Positions 1 through 11,108 of a stretch of 64,000 nt of DNA are shown one piece after another. The DNA is taken from the NCBI GenBank assembly GCA_020543525.1, contig JAHYIO010000001.1, positions 1,984,001-2,048,000 of the forward strand. The letters are read 5' to 3'. The notes beneath the pieces are model-generated. The model did not search any database and was not told the DNA's origin. It saw nothing but the letters and a program-made list of their open reading frames with translations. Made by a program: the position numbers and the translations under genes. The DNA comes from Coriolopsis trogii. Lineage: Eukaryota; Basidiomycota; Agaricomycetes; Polyporales; Polyporaceae. Within the stretch, counting starts at the first letter, position 1, and each line of letters opens with the position of its first letter.

Positions 1-2
1 AG

Positions 3-1310
3 GAACGAGCGCGCAGTCAGACGGCTCACCCTGCGATATCCAGCCCTTTCGCTGGACCGTCAAGACCGACATTGGAGCTGGACGTCGATGCCGTGCAGCG
101 CATACAAGGCAGAGCGAGGTCGACCAGCGCAGGAGGAAAAGGCCGGACCAACCTTGATTCGCCACAGCGATCCATGTCGGGCGATTCACCGGTTGGTCCC
201 CTCGGTCCTCCCAGGACAGTAGTCAAGAAGAAGAGCGGTTTCATGCGTCTGTTCAACGGCAAGGAGCGTGTGTCGCCCAGCTCTCCACCACCACCAGTCC
301 CACTGTTCTCGGCCGATGCTTTTGCCCCGCCGCCGCCGCCACAGTACTCTCGCCCACGCCAAGCCTCGGCGCATCGTGTGCCAGTACCCTCCTTGTCCCC
401 CAATATGGCGGATGATGGCTCAGGACCTCCTGGCTCTGCTTCATCTGGCTCTCCCGCCGGTTCTCCTCCAACATCAACGTCGGGCTCGTCTGGTTCTTCG
501 GCCGCGAGCCGTCTACAACAGCAGCAGCAACTGAGCGCACGCCGGAAGGTCCCCGACCTCTCCATCGTGACGTCCCCGCCGGCCATGAATCTCGGCGTCA
601 AGGCACCGTATACCGCCCCGCTCTCCGCGGGCTCGAACGAGATGTCGCATCATCATCTCACACCCACGACGGCGGCGACGCGCCCGGAGTTGCGATCAAA
701 CGGGTCTTCACCCAGCAGCGCTCCCCCGAACAAGACCGACTTTGTGGGGCTGAGCATACGCCCGGTGTCGACGCTGTTCTCGCGGGACATCAAGGAGCTC
801 GCTGTCACGGAGGAGGGGTCTCTGCGCATGCGCCCGTCGCTGGAGGCGGACACGGGGACCCCGACGACCGCGACCACAGCGACGACCGCGATCTCACCGC
901 TCAGCCCCGACTTCCCGCACACGAAGTCGATCGGGTACGGGCGGTCGAGTGACGAGAAGTCTGCGGCGGGAGACGTGCAGCTGGACGAGCGGGACCAGTC
1001 GAGCGTGATCCAGGCGCTGCAGGAGCAGATCTTGTCTACACGGCGGGCGTGGCAGCGGCAGATCTGGGAACTCGAGGGCCAGGTGCGCGACCTCAAGGCG
1101 GAGGTGGAGGAACTCCGGGCTGCGGAGAACGGGAGCGAGTATTGCGCTGCGTGCGGGCGCGGGGGGATCGGCCGCGTTGGGGCGGAGGACGGCGAGCACG
1201 GTGTCAAGACGCTTGAGGAGCTGAAGAAGGTCGGGGTGAAGGTCAGCGGGGTCGTCAACAGGCCCCGGGCTCGTACCGGCGTGGGCTCGCGGTTTGCGAG
1301 CGGCAAGTGA
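3..1310 (+). CDS. Ser/Pro-rich coiled-coil protein, 3' part (unrecognised)
   Basis: The frame is open from the left edge to a TGA at 1308-1310, giving about 435 residues of a larger protein whose 5' end lies outside the window. I do not recognise the family. The visible part is low-complexity and rich in Ser, Pro and Thr, with a basic patch (VVKKKSGFMRLF) near residue 80, a proline run (APPPPPQ) and many Ser-Pro sites that could be phosphorylated. The last 110 residues differ: an amphipathic heptad stretch starting at SSVIQALQEQ looks like a short coiled coil, followed by a CAAC pair and a basic end. This layout suits a fungal scaffold or polarity protein, but that is inference. The next gene converges on it. 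Confidence 0.75.
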   Translation, partial: ERARSQTAHPAISSPFAGPSRPTLELDVDAVQRIQGRARSTSAGGKGRTNLDSPQRSMSGDSPVGPLGPPRTVVKKKSGFMRLFNGKERVSPSSPPPPVPLFSADAFAPPPPPQYSRPRQASAHRVPVPSLSPNMADDGSGPPGSASSGSPAGSPPTSTSGSSGSSAASRLQQQQQLSARRKVPDLSIVTSPPAMNLGVKAPYTAPLSAGSNEMSHHHLTPTTAATRPELRSNGSSPSSAPPNKTDFVGLSIRPVSTLFSRDIKELAVTEEGSLRMRPSLEADTGTPTTATTATTAISPLSPDFPHTKSIGYGRSSDEKSAAGDVQLDERDQSSVIQALQEQILSTRRAWQRQIWELEGQVRDLKAEVEELRAAENGSEYCAACGRGGIGRVGAEDGEHGVKTLEELKKVGVKVSGVVNRPRARTGVGSRFASGK

Positions 1311-2430
1311 AGAAGTCACGACGGCGACGACCATTTTGACGTTCTTGTTTGTCCTGTTGTGGGGAGGCGCATAACTCCCTTGCAGGCTGTGTGTATGTAC
1401 GTGCATGGACGCATATTCTCTCTCTCTCCCTCTCTCTTCCCCATCGCCCCAACCGGCTTCCTCCATCCCGTACATACACTTTGGCTGTCTGTCTTGGTTG
1501 TCTTGGTCACTCTGTGTGTGGATAGACCGGCCGGGTTTGAGACCGCGGGTCGCGAAGGACTCTCTCTCTCCGTTTGTTTATTTCCTATTATCTTGTAATC
1601 GTTCACGTCCGCCCGCCCCCTCCATCCCACTCCCGGAACCTCTGTCTCTGTCTCTGCCTCAGCCTCTCAGCCTCTCACTCCACACGCTCGTTCTATTCGG
1701 CAACTATCCCACCTCACGATCCATTCTCTACTTCGCCCTCCTCTCTTGATACCGATCCACATAGAGTATCGCTCTGTAATAATGTGTTACTAGTACTCCT
1801 GTTCGACCCCCGGATTCCCCGCACTCGTTTCGGCTTCATTGGATCCAGGGATCCGCACATCCACTGTCCTCACACGCTCTTTCCCGATCATCGTCATCGT
1901 CATTGTCTCTCTCAGAGTCTTTCCCCATTGATACGTACCGTCGTACCCTGGCTGGTAGATTTTCTCCATCCATCGACCATGCGTTCGTTTAAACGTTTGG
2001 TCTGGGCCGGTGTCGCGCGCCCCGCACTGTTTCGTGCGTCGCCCTGTTTGGCGTGTACCGCCGAGTCCGCTGTTGTACGTTGTACTTACTAGCTACGGTG
2101 TTCGGCGTATCGCTTAGGTGCAATGCATGTTTGTATGGGCGGGGCCGCAGAGCCCCCCTGTCTCTCATCTCTAGATCTACTCCACGTCCGTCCGCCAACG
2201 TCGATGTGCATACACCGATGATGGATATGAGCTTCCATTCGCGGTGACAATGGGAAGTTTGTTTCAAGCCATGTTGACGGACATCACAGAGAAGTTGCTG
2301 CATCACATCGCGCAACTCCAAACGTATACGTCTTGGCCCGACGATTGCACAGTCTGCGATGCCTACTATCACCATAGATTACTTGAAAAGCTAGACATGA
2401 ACGAATAACGAAGAGGTCAGAGGAGAGCCA
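1311..2430. other. Intergenic region between convergent genes
   Basis: About 1.1 kb between the ends of two convergent genes. It is pyrimidine-rich in its first 650 bases and holds only short frames without recognisable protein content. It probably carries both 3' UTRs. I see no RNA gene in it. Confidence 0.6.
1417..1441. repeat. CT-rich microsatellite
   Basis: A short run of CT dinucleotides broken by CCC, just downstream of the stop codon of the first gene. Similar looser CTCT tracts recur near 1560-1570 and 1640-1690. Simple sequence; no function visible. Confidence 0.7.
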
Positions 2431-5400
2431 TCACTCGTCGTCCGCTCCCAACAGCCATCCGATACCCTTCTGCAGCACACGCGAAGCCTGCTCGGTCACG
2501 ATGCCGCTGTCGGGACGCGTCCTGCTCCCGCTCCTCGACCGATCCGACTCCTCCGACAAGTACGTCCTGCCGCGCCCGGTGAACGAGAAGGGGATGTTGG
2601 CAGCGACGCTGAACGCCTTGTTCGCGAACGCGGCCGCGTTCGGCGACGCGGGGATGTGCATCTGCATGTTCTGCAGACGAGTCGCGAGGGAGGCGACCGC
2701 CTCTGCTCCCGCGCCCACACCAGTACCCGTACGGCGGCGGCGCGAGCCCACACGACGCGCCCCCGACTTGCGCTGCGCGAGCACCTCGCGACGGTCGGCG
2801 ATGTCCTCCTCCTCGAGCGTGCGCCAGGTCGCGAGGATGTCCGGAAGCTTCTCGGCGGGGCAGAGCTCGAGCGCGCGCCCGAGGAGGGCGAGCTTCTTCT
2901 GCACGTCCGGGAACTCGGGGTGGCGGCCGAGCTGGAAGCAGGTCAACCAGCAGACCTCGCTCGCCTCGTGTATGCTGCCGGGCTCGTCTGACCTAAGCGC
3001 GTCCGAGGCGCGGAGCAGGAGGACGGTGTTGACCATCGTACCCGCCGTCTCGTACGCTCGGGTGAAGTCGTCCGCCTGGAGCGCGGTCTCTGCGAGCATG
3101 GCGAGGGTCTTGACTTCGGCGACGACGTCCCCGCGGAAGCCGAGCTTGTGGACGAGGTCGAGGATGACCTCTGTGTGCTTGTAGGCGTCGGGGCTGCTGG
3201 AGAGGACACGGGAGACGAGGGACAAGCGGTCTTTCGTTAGTCGGATCTCGATGGGCGAGATGGGTATGCCGGGACGAGAGATGAGGTTGAATGAACAGAG
3301 CCGCGAAGTTGCTTCGATGAACTCCTTCTCTTGAACGATGCGATCCGAAGGCGCAGGCACATCGAGGCTGGAGGGTCGTATGAATGGCTGTCATTGGGAT
3401 GTCCAGTCTGAGAGTAAGAATGGCACGCACCAGTCGTATGCCAATTTCATATCACCGAAATGGTAGTTACCAGACGTTGCGTTGTCGTAGAACTCTTGCG
3501 AGCATGCAAGACAAATGTCCTCAATTACGGGCTGATCGAGGGATAGCTCCACGCCTGCTGAGTGTAGTAGGTTCTTCGCAACATCGAAATCTAGATGATT
3601 CGTTAGTGAGACGGGCAGATCACAGACAACGTAGAACAGACTTACTGCCAGTGCTCAGGAGACCGCTGAAGAAAATACGAATGATATCGTCTCTCGACAG
3701 CAAGCAGAACGCACTTCTTGATCCAGGCTCGCCGGAACCTGCCAGCTTCAGCATGTCTTCCAGCAACCACTCCCAGTCTTCCTGAGTATCGAGCTTGTCG
3801 TCCAATGCATTTGCGCGCCGTGCCATGCGGTTGGCCCGAGAGCGCTGTTCGGAAATATTCGAATTGCTCTGCAGGAACCATTTGAGAGGAGCTGGGACAC
3901 TCCATCGCGAGAGAATCTCGCCAGACTCCAGGTGCACGTCTAGCACATCCAACGCGCGCGATAGCGAGGTTGTAGGGAGCGGCTTGAAAAAGAGGAACAA
4001 ATCAGACGGTGTGGCTCGAGGTCGGGTGGTGGACGGAGTAACGAAAGCTCCAAGAGACGAAATGGTGTTGTCGGCTTCGTCGGCCTCATCCTCAGCCTCT
4101 TCTGGTACATCCCAAGCAGGAAGGCATTCGAAGATGCGCGACATGGTGGGCCACTCGTCCAACTTCTCACTGCCATATAGGCATGCAAGCGCAAGACGTG
4201 CCATGTCTTCGTCGTCTTTGATGATACGCTGCGCTTGAGGTAATGTCGGCTTTGATGCCTCGAAAATAGCAGCGATGATATCCAAAGGCGCAGCTAGGAT
4301 GTAGTCGTAGAGGAGGCGGGTGGTTAGAGTGGGGTCCGGTTTGCCAGCACGTTCCGCACGCGACTCCAGTACAAACAGGTAGGGCATGACGAGGTTCTGG
4401 ATATCTTGGGCGATACTCGTCTCCGTCGAATGAGCGAGGTATGCATGGATGATACTTGCTGGCTCCATAGTCCGCCATCTCTCCAGGGACCAGTCTTCCG
4501 CCGCGCTTTCCTCGCCCTGAGGCGCATCGTAGACGAGACGCGATATGAGACTGAGGTCCTCGCCTACCTCGTCCAACCCTGGCACTCCTTGTGAAGCCGC
4601 ATGCTGGACAAGGGCTAATGCAGCATCGGCCACACCCGTGAAGGCGAGGACATCTTCGACTCTGCGAAGATACCAAGCAGACAGGTCCGAAGCTGATAGA
4701 GGCGTCGGACTAGATGCGAGGTGAATGGGTGGGCGCGCCGCGGTAGACAGACTGAGCGCGACCCCGCATTCCTCGAGAGCTCGGACGCACTCCGGACGTT
4801 CCGAAATGTCGGGCTCGTCCCTCCATGGGCTCGTCTGCGGTCGTTGCTCTGCCTCTCCGGAGCACAATGGTAGGAGGTCCCTATATTCTGACGCGAGCGC
4901 GTACTCTGGTATGCAGTCGAGGATGGCGAATCGGAAGGGCCATAAAGCGGGTCCATGTCGTTGCACCAGTATCCGCAGAGCGGCGAAGTATTCCTGCGAT
5001 GCGAACAGACATGCTGTCTCCGCCAAGTCGGTGGTCAGAAAAACAGAGAGGGGTACTGGGGCCTTGCCAGGTTTCGTGGTGGGTTTGGCTGGGGTGGAAG
5101 ACTCATCTGCCCATGGGTCGTCCTCCCACTCCGCGTCAATGACCTCCTCATCAGTCTCGTCCTCTACCGGTGCTTCCTGGCAGATTTCCACCCATGTATT
5201 CAGCCTATCCAGACGCTCTAGCAACACCGCGCGTATTCTGCAGAGCTGCGCGTCGCCGAGTTCGTCAGAGAAGTAGGAAACGAGGGATGCATGGCGTGTC
5301 CGGACTGCCGACTCCCCCTCCCCCTCTCCTTCCTCCCGCCCATCACTATCTTCTGAGGTAGCGTTTCCAGCGTGTTCGGCCGCGTTTCGAGCACGTTGCG

Positions 5401-5614
5401 CTGCTGCCGAGGTCCGCTCTATGCCGAGGTCAAGGAGGGCCCGCTGTACGTTCGCATCGTCGAGTACGCGATCGACGCATGCCGCAGACACCCAGAGGTC
5501 GTCGTGTATAGGCTTCAGTAGCGATTCAACGCTCTCCTTCGTAAGTTCATCGTCGGCGATAGTAGTCCATTGGGCAGGAAGGTCGGGCACAGAAGAGGTT
5601 GTGGCGGTAGACAT
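2431..5614 (-). CDS. SEC39: Sec39-domain protein (Dsl1/NBAS-type ER tether subunit)
   Basis: Three exons on the minus strand: 5614-3646, 3590-3431 and 3367-2431, summing to 1021 residues. The splices restore a continuous C-terminal Sec39 signature: FDVAKNLL, then CSQEFYDNA, SGNY, MKLAYDC and EFIEATSRL. Sec39 is a helical subunit of the Dsl1 complex, which tethers Golgi-derived COPI vesicles at the ER; the animal counterpart is NBAS. The protein has an acidic stretch around residues 90-180 and a basic, Arg-rich low-complexity C-terminus. No membrane segment is seen, as expected for a peripheral ER protein. The start is the first ATG of the long exon (MSTATTSS). Length is within the range of basidiomycete members. 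Family call is firm; direct functional equivalence to yeast Sec39 is inferred. Confidence 0.88.
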
Positions 5615-5934
5615 ACTCGAGAGGCGAGGACACGTGCAGACGTGTAGGATTTCCTATGACGTGGGCCTTTATGGGCGGCAGTCAGCGTCCTACTCAAAAT
5701 TGAGTTCACGTCTGCCAAGTGCAGTATCCCAATCCCGACTACCATGAATGCACGTTACTACTACATGTCAACAAGTGTTTAAATGCGGGATGAAGTCTCC
5801 CATGGTCATACTGCTGCATTAGCGCATTGAAACACCTCTGGTTAGCCTTGGGCACGGCCGAGCACTTCATATCCGAGCCAAGATGCTCCTCAAGATGTCT
5901 CCCCCATGGCAGCTCCCAGGAATATATGCAACAC

Positions 5935-6753
5935 TTAAAATAGTGTTTCCTGAGCGGTTCATTGTCAGTGAGAAGAACCGAAGGTGTTCATACATAGAAC
6001 GAAGGGCTACTCACCTCATCACGCAAGTACTCGCCCACATCCCTAGTAGCATGTTCAGCAGGATTAAGCATAGGAAACTGACAGAAAAACATACGCTTGA
6101 TGGAAGACTATGATTGCAGTAGGGTCGAGTTTTCGAGTGTCAACTGTTGATCTTGCGGTCACTCCGAACCCCTGGAGGAAGGGACTATTAGGGCAAAAAA
6201 GGGATCTTTGCGGAAACGGACATACCAATGGCGTGTCATTCATGCTGTATACAACAACACCTTGGTGCTCGGGGGTATCTTCCGTAATGCGGCCAAGGTG
6301 CGCTTTGAGCACATGGTTGCCGTACAGGAAGGGCATTTCACCATTTGGCTTGATCCACACCTACACCCGTGTCTCTGAACGCCCGATTCTCAAGGCTGTC
6401 GTGGAATCACATACCTTGTACTTTGCATACTGAGCCAAGTAATCGAGTGCGGTGATGTGCAGCTTGAACTTGCCGCTCTTGGAGAACTTTCCAAAGCAGG
6501 TACCGAGGCTCACGAGATTAGGCCTTGCAACAGATATAGCTAACCTCATAGAGGACTCTGAGACGTAGAAGACACGATCCTTCTGCAAGCGAAAGCAATG
6601 GGGTTCATCTTGACGGTCAATGAGATGTACAAGGTTTTTGCCCTAGCCCGAAATGAGATCTGTTTTCACTGAGGGCATGTGGGAGACACTCACGATATAG
6701 TTGGCCAGCTTCGTAAACACGGCCTTGCTCTCGTCCTCAGTGAGTGGTCGCAT
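5935..6753 (-). CDS. NIP7: 60S ribosome subunit biogenesis protein NIP7
   Basis: Six exons on the minus strand: 6753-6694, 6642-6415, 6360-6226, 6171-6095, 6042-6015 and 5949-5935. They give 180 residues, the usual Nip7 length. The protein opens MRPLTEDES and contains [29 protein letters not shown], a PUA-type C-terminal domain ([22 protein letters not shown]) and ends RDEETLF. Nip7 acts in the nucle(ol)us in pre-rRNA processing and 60S assembly. The last exon carries only five codons including the stop. The gene is divergent from ureD, with 221 bp between the two start codons, so both promoters must lie in this gap or overlap the genes. Confidence 0.95.
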
Positions 6754-6974
6754 GGGTAGATAAGGGCGGTGTCACTGTCAGGAATACGTTGTATGGCGAG
6801 CAGTGGACTGGCTGGACTCAGACTTCAACTCAGAGTCCGAAAAGTTGCTCGATCGGGCTGCCCGATCTGACGCCACGTGCGAGATCCAGAGGAGATGGGA
6901 CAGCGCTTAAGGCAACGGACCGGGGGAGTCCGGGGGATGTGGCTGAAGGTCCTCACTCTTCTCTGCTCTCTACT

Positions 6975-7939
6975 ATGGTGTTGCCTTTGGCTCCCGTCAA
7001 GCTCGAGCACGGACATGGGCGTGTCGTCTTACACAACGATGGTCTTCAGAACGCTTTCACAGAGCTTGTGGCGACATACCCCCTCAAACTTCTTTCTCCT
7101 CAACTTCCTTGTCCCGACCTCTCAATCATATACATGCTCAGTTATGGTGGAGGACTCGTTGGTGGAGACCGCATACACCTGGACATTGAGGTCCACGATG
7201 GCTCACGGCTAGGCATTTTGTCTCAGGTAGCTATCCCGTACACGATGGTGTCGCTATCCGTCTGTTCATCTTACGGCAGGGCTCTACGAAGGTATTCAAG
7301 GCGCGACACGGCCAGCGTCTCTCAGCCCAAAGTCATATGCATCCGGTCACGACGCAACACCTGAATGTCAACGTCAGCTCGGGAAGTGCGATTTTCCTGC
7401 TTCCCGACCCCGTTACCTGCTTTCGGTCTGCAAAGTACCACCAGATCCAGACTTTCCATCTTTCGAGGGATTCTTCCGCCGTAATCCTCGACTGGGTAAC
7501 GTCGGGACGGAAGTCATTGGGAGAAGAATGGGTGTTCTCGAAATACTACAGTCTGAACGAGCTCTGGATAGATGGAAAACGGGTCGCCAGAGATGCGATG
7601 CTCCTCGAGGAACGCGACTCTCCGACAGGACCCCTCTCACCTCGGTCGCTCGCCGAGACCCTTGCGCCGTACTCCTGCTATGCGACGGTCATCATCTATG
7701 GTGCACTCGTCCAGGACAGTATTCGGCATCTCAATGCCGCATATAGTGCCATAACGGTATTCAAGCAACGGGAGCCACCACATCTGCTCTGGTCCTTCAG
7801 TCCGATATGCGATGGTACCGGATGCGTGCTGCGAGTTGCTGCGAAGGAGACGGAGGATGTGAAGAATTGGCTTGGAAGTGCCCTTCGAGATATCGAGAGT
7901 ACCCTTGGAGTCGACGTCTACCGCAGGGCGTTTTCGTGA
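6975..7939 (+). CDS. ureD: Urease accessory protein UreD
   Basis: Two exons, 6975-7226 and 7280-7939, give 303 residues. The family signature GGGLVGGD is at about residues 58-65, followed by LSQGSTKVF across the splice, LLPDPVTCF and EEWVFSKYYSLNELW. UreD (UreH) is one of the chaperones that load nickel into apo-urease together with UreF and UreG. A functional urease is therefore expected elsewhere in this genome; none of its other genes lie in this window. The start ATG fits the family N-terminus. It is divergent from NIP7 and followed 547 bp later by a Dal5-type permease on the same strand. Confidence 0.93.
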
Positions 7940-8486
7940 TGGATACGTACTAGCCGTACATTGTCGCCCAGGTGAGTTTGACGGTGCATGTCAGACCGGG
8001 TGTACTTCTGACGTTTATGTCATACGCAGGTGCTCTTACATTCCACTCAAACTGAAGACTCTGCCACGCCCGTGTGGTTTGACAGACAGGACAGGACGGT
8101 GGCTGACAACGATGCCAGACACTCCGGGCGTGAGTAGCTCCAGCATGCATGGTGCGCTGAGGGGTAGCCGTGTTCATTCTTATCACCTATAGAGCAGGTC
8201 TCTGACAGCGAACGGGTACTTGAGTGCTGTGAGTACGATAGCGAATGTACGTAGATGCTTATCTCGGGGATCTCTCTGAACCAACGCTTATGCGCGCTTA
8301 GATACCCCAGCGGGGTGCTAAACCCCACTCGGCAGCCACGATCCAATGACCTTGCTCCGAGGTCCAGGGAAAGCTTTGATCATACAGTGCAGCCGTGAGC
8401 TTCTCGCCCTTGTCAGGGACGTGACGCGCATCTTCCCACTATAAGGCCACCCGTTTGCGCATGCAATTGCACGCGACCTCCCCATC
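7940..8486. promoter_or_regulatory. Gap with two GATA-type sites upstream of the permease
   Basis: This 547-bp gap holds the 3' UTR of ureD and the promoter of the permease. Two CTTATC hexamers (GATAAG on the other strand) lie at 8179-8184 and 8258-8263. GATAAG is the core bound by fungal AreA/Gln3-type nitrogen GATA factors. Two copies in 550 bp can occur by chance, so control by nitrogen is only inferred. No coding frame of note. Confidence 0.35.
8440..8446 (+). promoter_or_regulatory. Possible TATA box of the permease gene
   Basis: TATAAGG, 41 bases before the start codon at 8487. Spacing is short but plausible for a fungal promoter with a short leader. Confidence 0.35.
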
Positions 8487-10876
8487 ATGTCTAAGGAGAG
8501 CGTGTTGCGCAACTCTCAAGACCTTAAGGACCCGGAAGTCGTTGCGGTCCGCGATGTCCCTGAGGGCACGAATGTCTATCGTCCTGAGGTGAATACCTCA
8601 GGCGTTGACGAACGGAAGCTCATGAGGCGGATCGATTGGCATGTCGTACCATGGCTTGCGGTTCTATACCTCCTCAACTTTCTCGACCGGGGAAGTATCG
8701 GCAACGCAAAGGTGAGTAGAACGCAAAGTCATCCAGCACATTCATGGTTACTGAGAACCAAGAGTAGTTGTATAATATGACGGACGACTTGCATATTACT
8801 GACAAGCAGTATCTTATCGCACTTACTGTTTTCTTCTTCCCATATTCCTTGTTCGAGGTGCGTCCAGACGTACGGGATGCTGAACTGCCATATGAACGTT
8901 TACAATCAAACCCTACAGCCACCGAGCAACATTGCTCTGAAGAAGCTGCGCCCATCCATGTGGCTGTCGTTCATAATGCTTTTATGGGGCATTGCCATGG
9001 TATGTTCGTTCCCGCATTCACAACCACTTTACACAGTCCGACATGCTTTCTAGACTATGCACGGAGTTATCACGAATTATGCCGGCCTTGTTGGTAAGCG
9101 GGGTCTGCAGGTCGCAGCTCAACAGCCATCTGAGATAGACGTTAGGTCTACGATTCTTGTTGGGACTTGCTGAGGCTGGTCTCTATCCTGGTGTTGTATT
9201 CTACATGTCGTGGTGAGTCGATACGGCATGAAATATGGCGGTCCTGACCCTCACCGGACTCACCTTTGCATGCTAGTTGGTACAGACGAAACGAGCTAGG
9301 CTCGCGAGTTGGTGTCTTCTTCTCGTCAGCGACAATTGCCGGTGCATTCAGTCAGTCCTTCACGTCGTTATGCATTAGTCCCGAACTCATATGCGAAACC
9401 AATACCAGGTGGACTTCTTGCTGCTGCGATTGCGAAGATGGATGGGGTTGGAGGAAGGCCCGGGTGGGCTTGGATCTTCATCCTGGAGGGCCTTTTAACC
9501 ATCCTCTGCGCAATCGCATCGTTCTTCATTCTCTCTGACTTCCCTGACACTGCCAAGTTCCTCAACGAAACTGAACGTATGCATCATGAGCTCTTGAGCA
9601 TTACGTTGTCTCACTGACAGGGCTCAGGTGTCTGGGTGATCCGGAGGTTACAAGCGGATAACAAGTTCAGCGCTGCTGGCGAGTCATTCAAGATGAAGTA
9701 CGTATGGCAAACCCTGTCTGATTGGAAGACGTGGATCGCAAGTGAGTCGTCCCGTCTTGTCCAGAGGCGCTGCCCTCCATGCTGACCTTGATCTCTCCTT
9801 AGTGGGTATCTATATGGGCTTGTGAGTGTGTTTCCAGCGTCCGCAACGGTAGTGCTCAGCTCAGGCCATGTACAGCGACGGGCCGCTCTTTGCGTTTTCA
9901 CTCTTCACCCCTACAATCATCAACCAGCTTGGCTACAAAGCTACGGCAGCCAACCTCCTTTCGGTTCCCGTATATGCGTGGGCGTGTATCATGACAGTCG
10001 TGGTCGGCTTCTGGGGCGATCGGGTGAAATCAAGAGCTTGGCTCAATCTGTCAGTTCGTCGCATGTTCCTCGGGCAATGCTAGTCTGACTCTCTCCTGGT
10101 GTAGCGGACTTTTTGGCAGTGGTAAGAGTCTAGACTTACCAGTGATAAGTTGTACACTTATTCTCGGCCCAGGCCTCGTCGGATATATCATCCTCATATG
10201 TTCTACTAATCCGTCTCTATCGTATTTTGCGGTATATCTTGCAGCATCGTGAGTACTCGTCTCTTTTCCCTGACGATGTACAGGCCTCATTGACACAACA
10301 CAACCAGATCAATTTATCCCACAATTCGTGAGTACTCCTACGATATGCTAGGGCCCAATGATACCAATCTATTTGACCGCTACATATCAGCGAACTCCGT
10401 GTAAGCCCATGTTCAGATTCCCTCACTTGCCGCGAAATCTGACCGGTCTTCAGAGCGTGGGTCTCGAGCAATGTGGAAGGATCTTACAAGCGCAGTGCCG
10501 TTCTCGGGATGGCCATAGGCTGGGGCAACCTGAACGGGGCCGTCACATCCAACGTCGTATGTGCACTCCCCCTCTTCCGTCTGGGTGTATATGCTTATAT
10601 CACTCTCCTTCCCAGTACCGTGCGGTCGACAAGCCCTGGTACAGACTGGGGCACGGCATCGTCCTCGCATACATCGCCATTGGCTGGCTATGTTCGCTCT
10701 GGTACTACATCCACCTGAGGCGCGAGAACACAAAGCGCGAGCGGGGAGAGCGAGACGAGGTCATCGAGGGCGTCGACAACAAGCATGCAGACGAGAAGAA
10801 CGGCCGCTTTGACAGCATTGAGGCGGCGAGGACAGAGAAGGGAGACATGTGGAGCGGCTTCCGGTATTGCCTCTGA
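8487..10876 (+). CDS. MFS transporter, allantoate/nicotinate permease (Dal5/Tna1) family
   Basis: Sixteen exons: 8487-8711, 8768-8857, 8919-8999, 9054-9093, 9146-9212, 9277-9350, 9409-9576, 9628-9741, 9803-9821, 9876-10049, 10105-10121, 10173-10248, 10308-10327, 10391-10400, 10454-10556 and 10616-10876. The sum is in frame and gives 512 residues with about 12 membrane segments. The first segment reads VLYLLNFLDRGSIGNAK, the Dal5/anion-cation symporter signature, followed by LRFLLGLAEAGLYPG and FILSDFPD. Family members import allantoate, nicotinate, pantothenate, biotin and similar anions; the substrate here cannot be read from sequence. Exons of 10, 17, 19 and 20 nt are unusual but each is needed to keep the conserved frame. 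The position beside ureD hints at nitrogen compounds. Confidence 0.9.
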
Positions 10877-11108
10877 GTCTACACTGCCATCCCTTGGGCG
10901 ATGGCATCATGCTGTCTCTCTCGACTGGACCATCTAAGATGTGGTCTCTGAATGCGTGCTGATGGGTTCTATTATTCTGAGTAGTGTTCCGAGGGGTGTA
11001 TGATAGGTACAGTTGTGGAATACATGCAGCGTGCGATACGATAGGTCCAGCACAGGTAAACTCCCATTAGATCCCAGGACATCGACACATGCAAAGAGAC
11101 TAGAGCTA

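Noticed and set aside
1795..1830. GTTCGACCCCCGG stretch that resembles a tRNA B box
   Set aside because: No matching A box or cloverleaf arms could be fitted around it.
1574..2092. 172-codon plus-strand frame in the CT-rich gap
   Set aside because: Translates simple pyrimidine tracts (Ser/Leu/Pro/His); no coding signature.
2501..3184. Plus-strand frame opposite the Sec39 gene
   Set aside because: Ser/Arg-rich antisense translation of a conserved exon, typical of GC-rich sequence.
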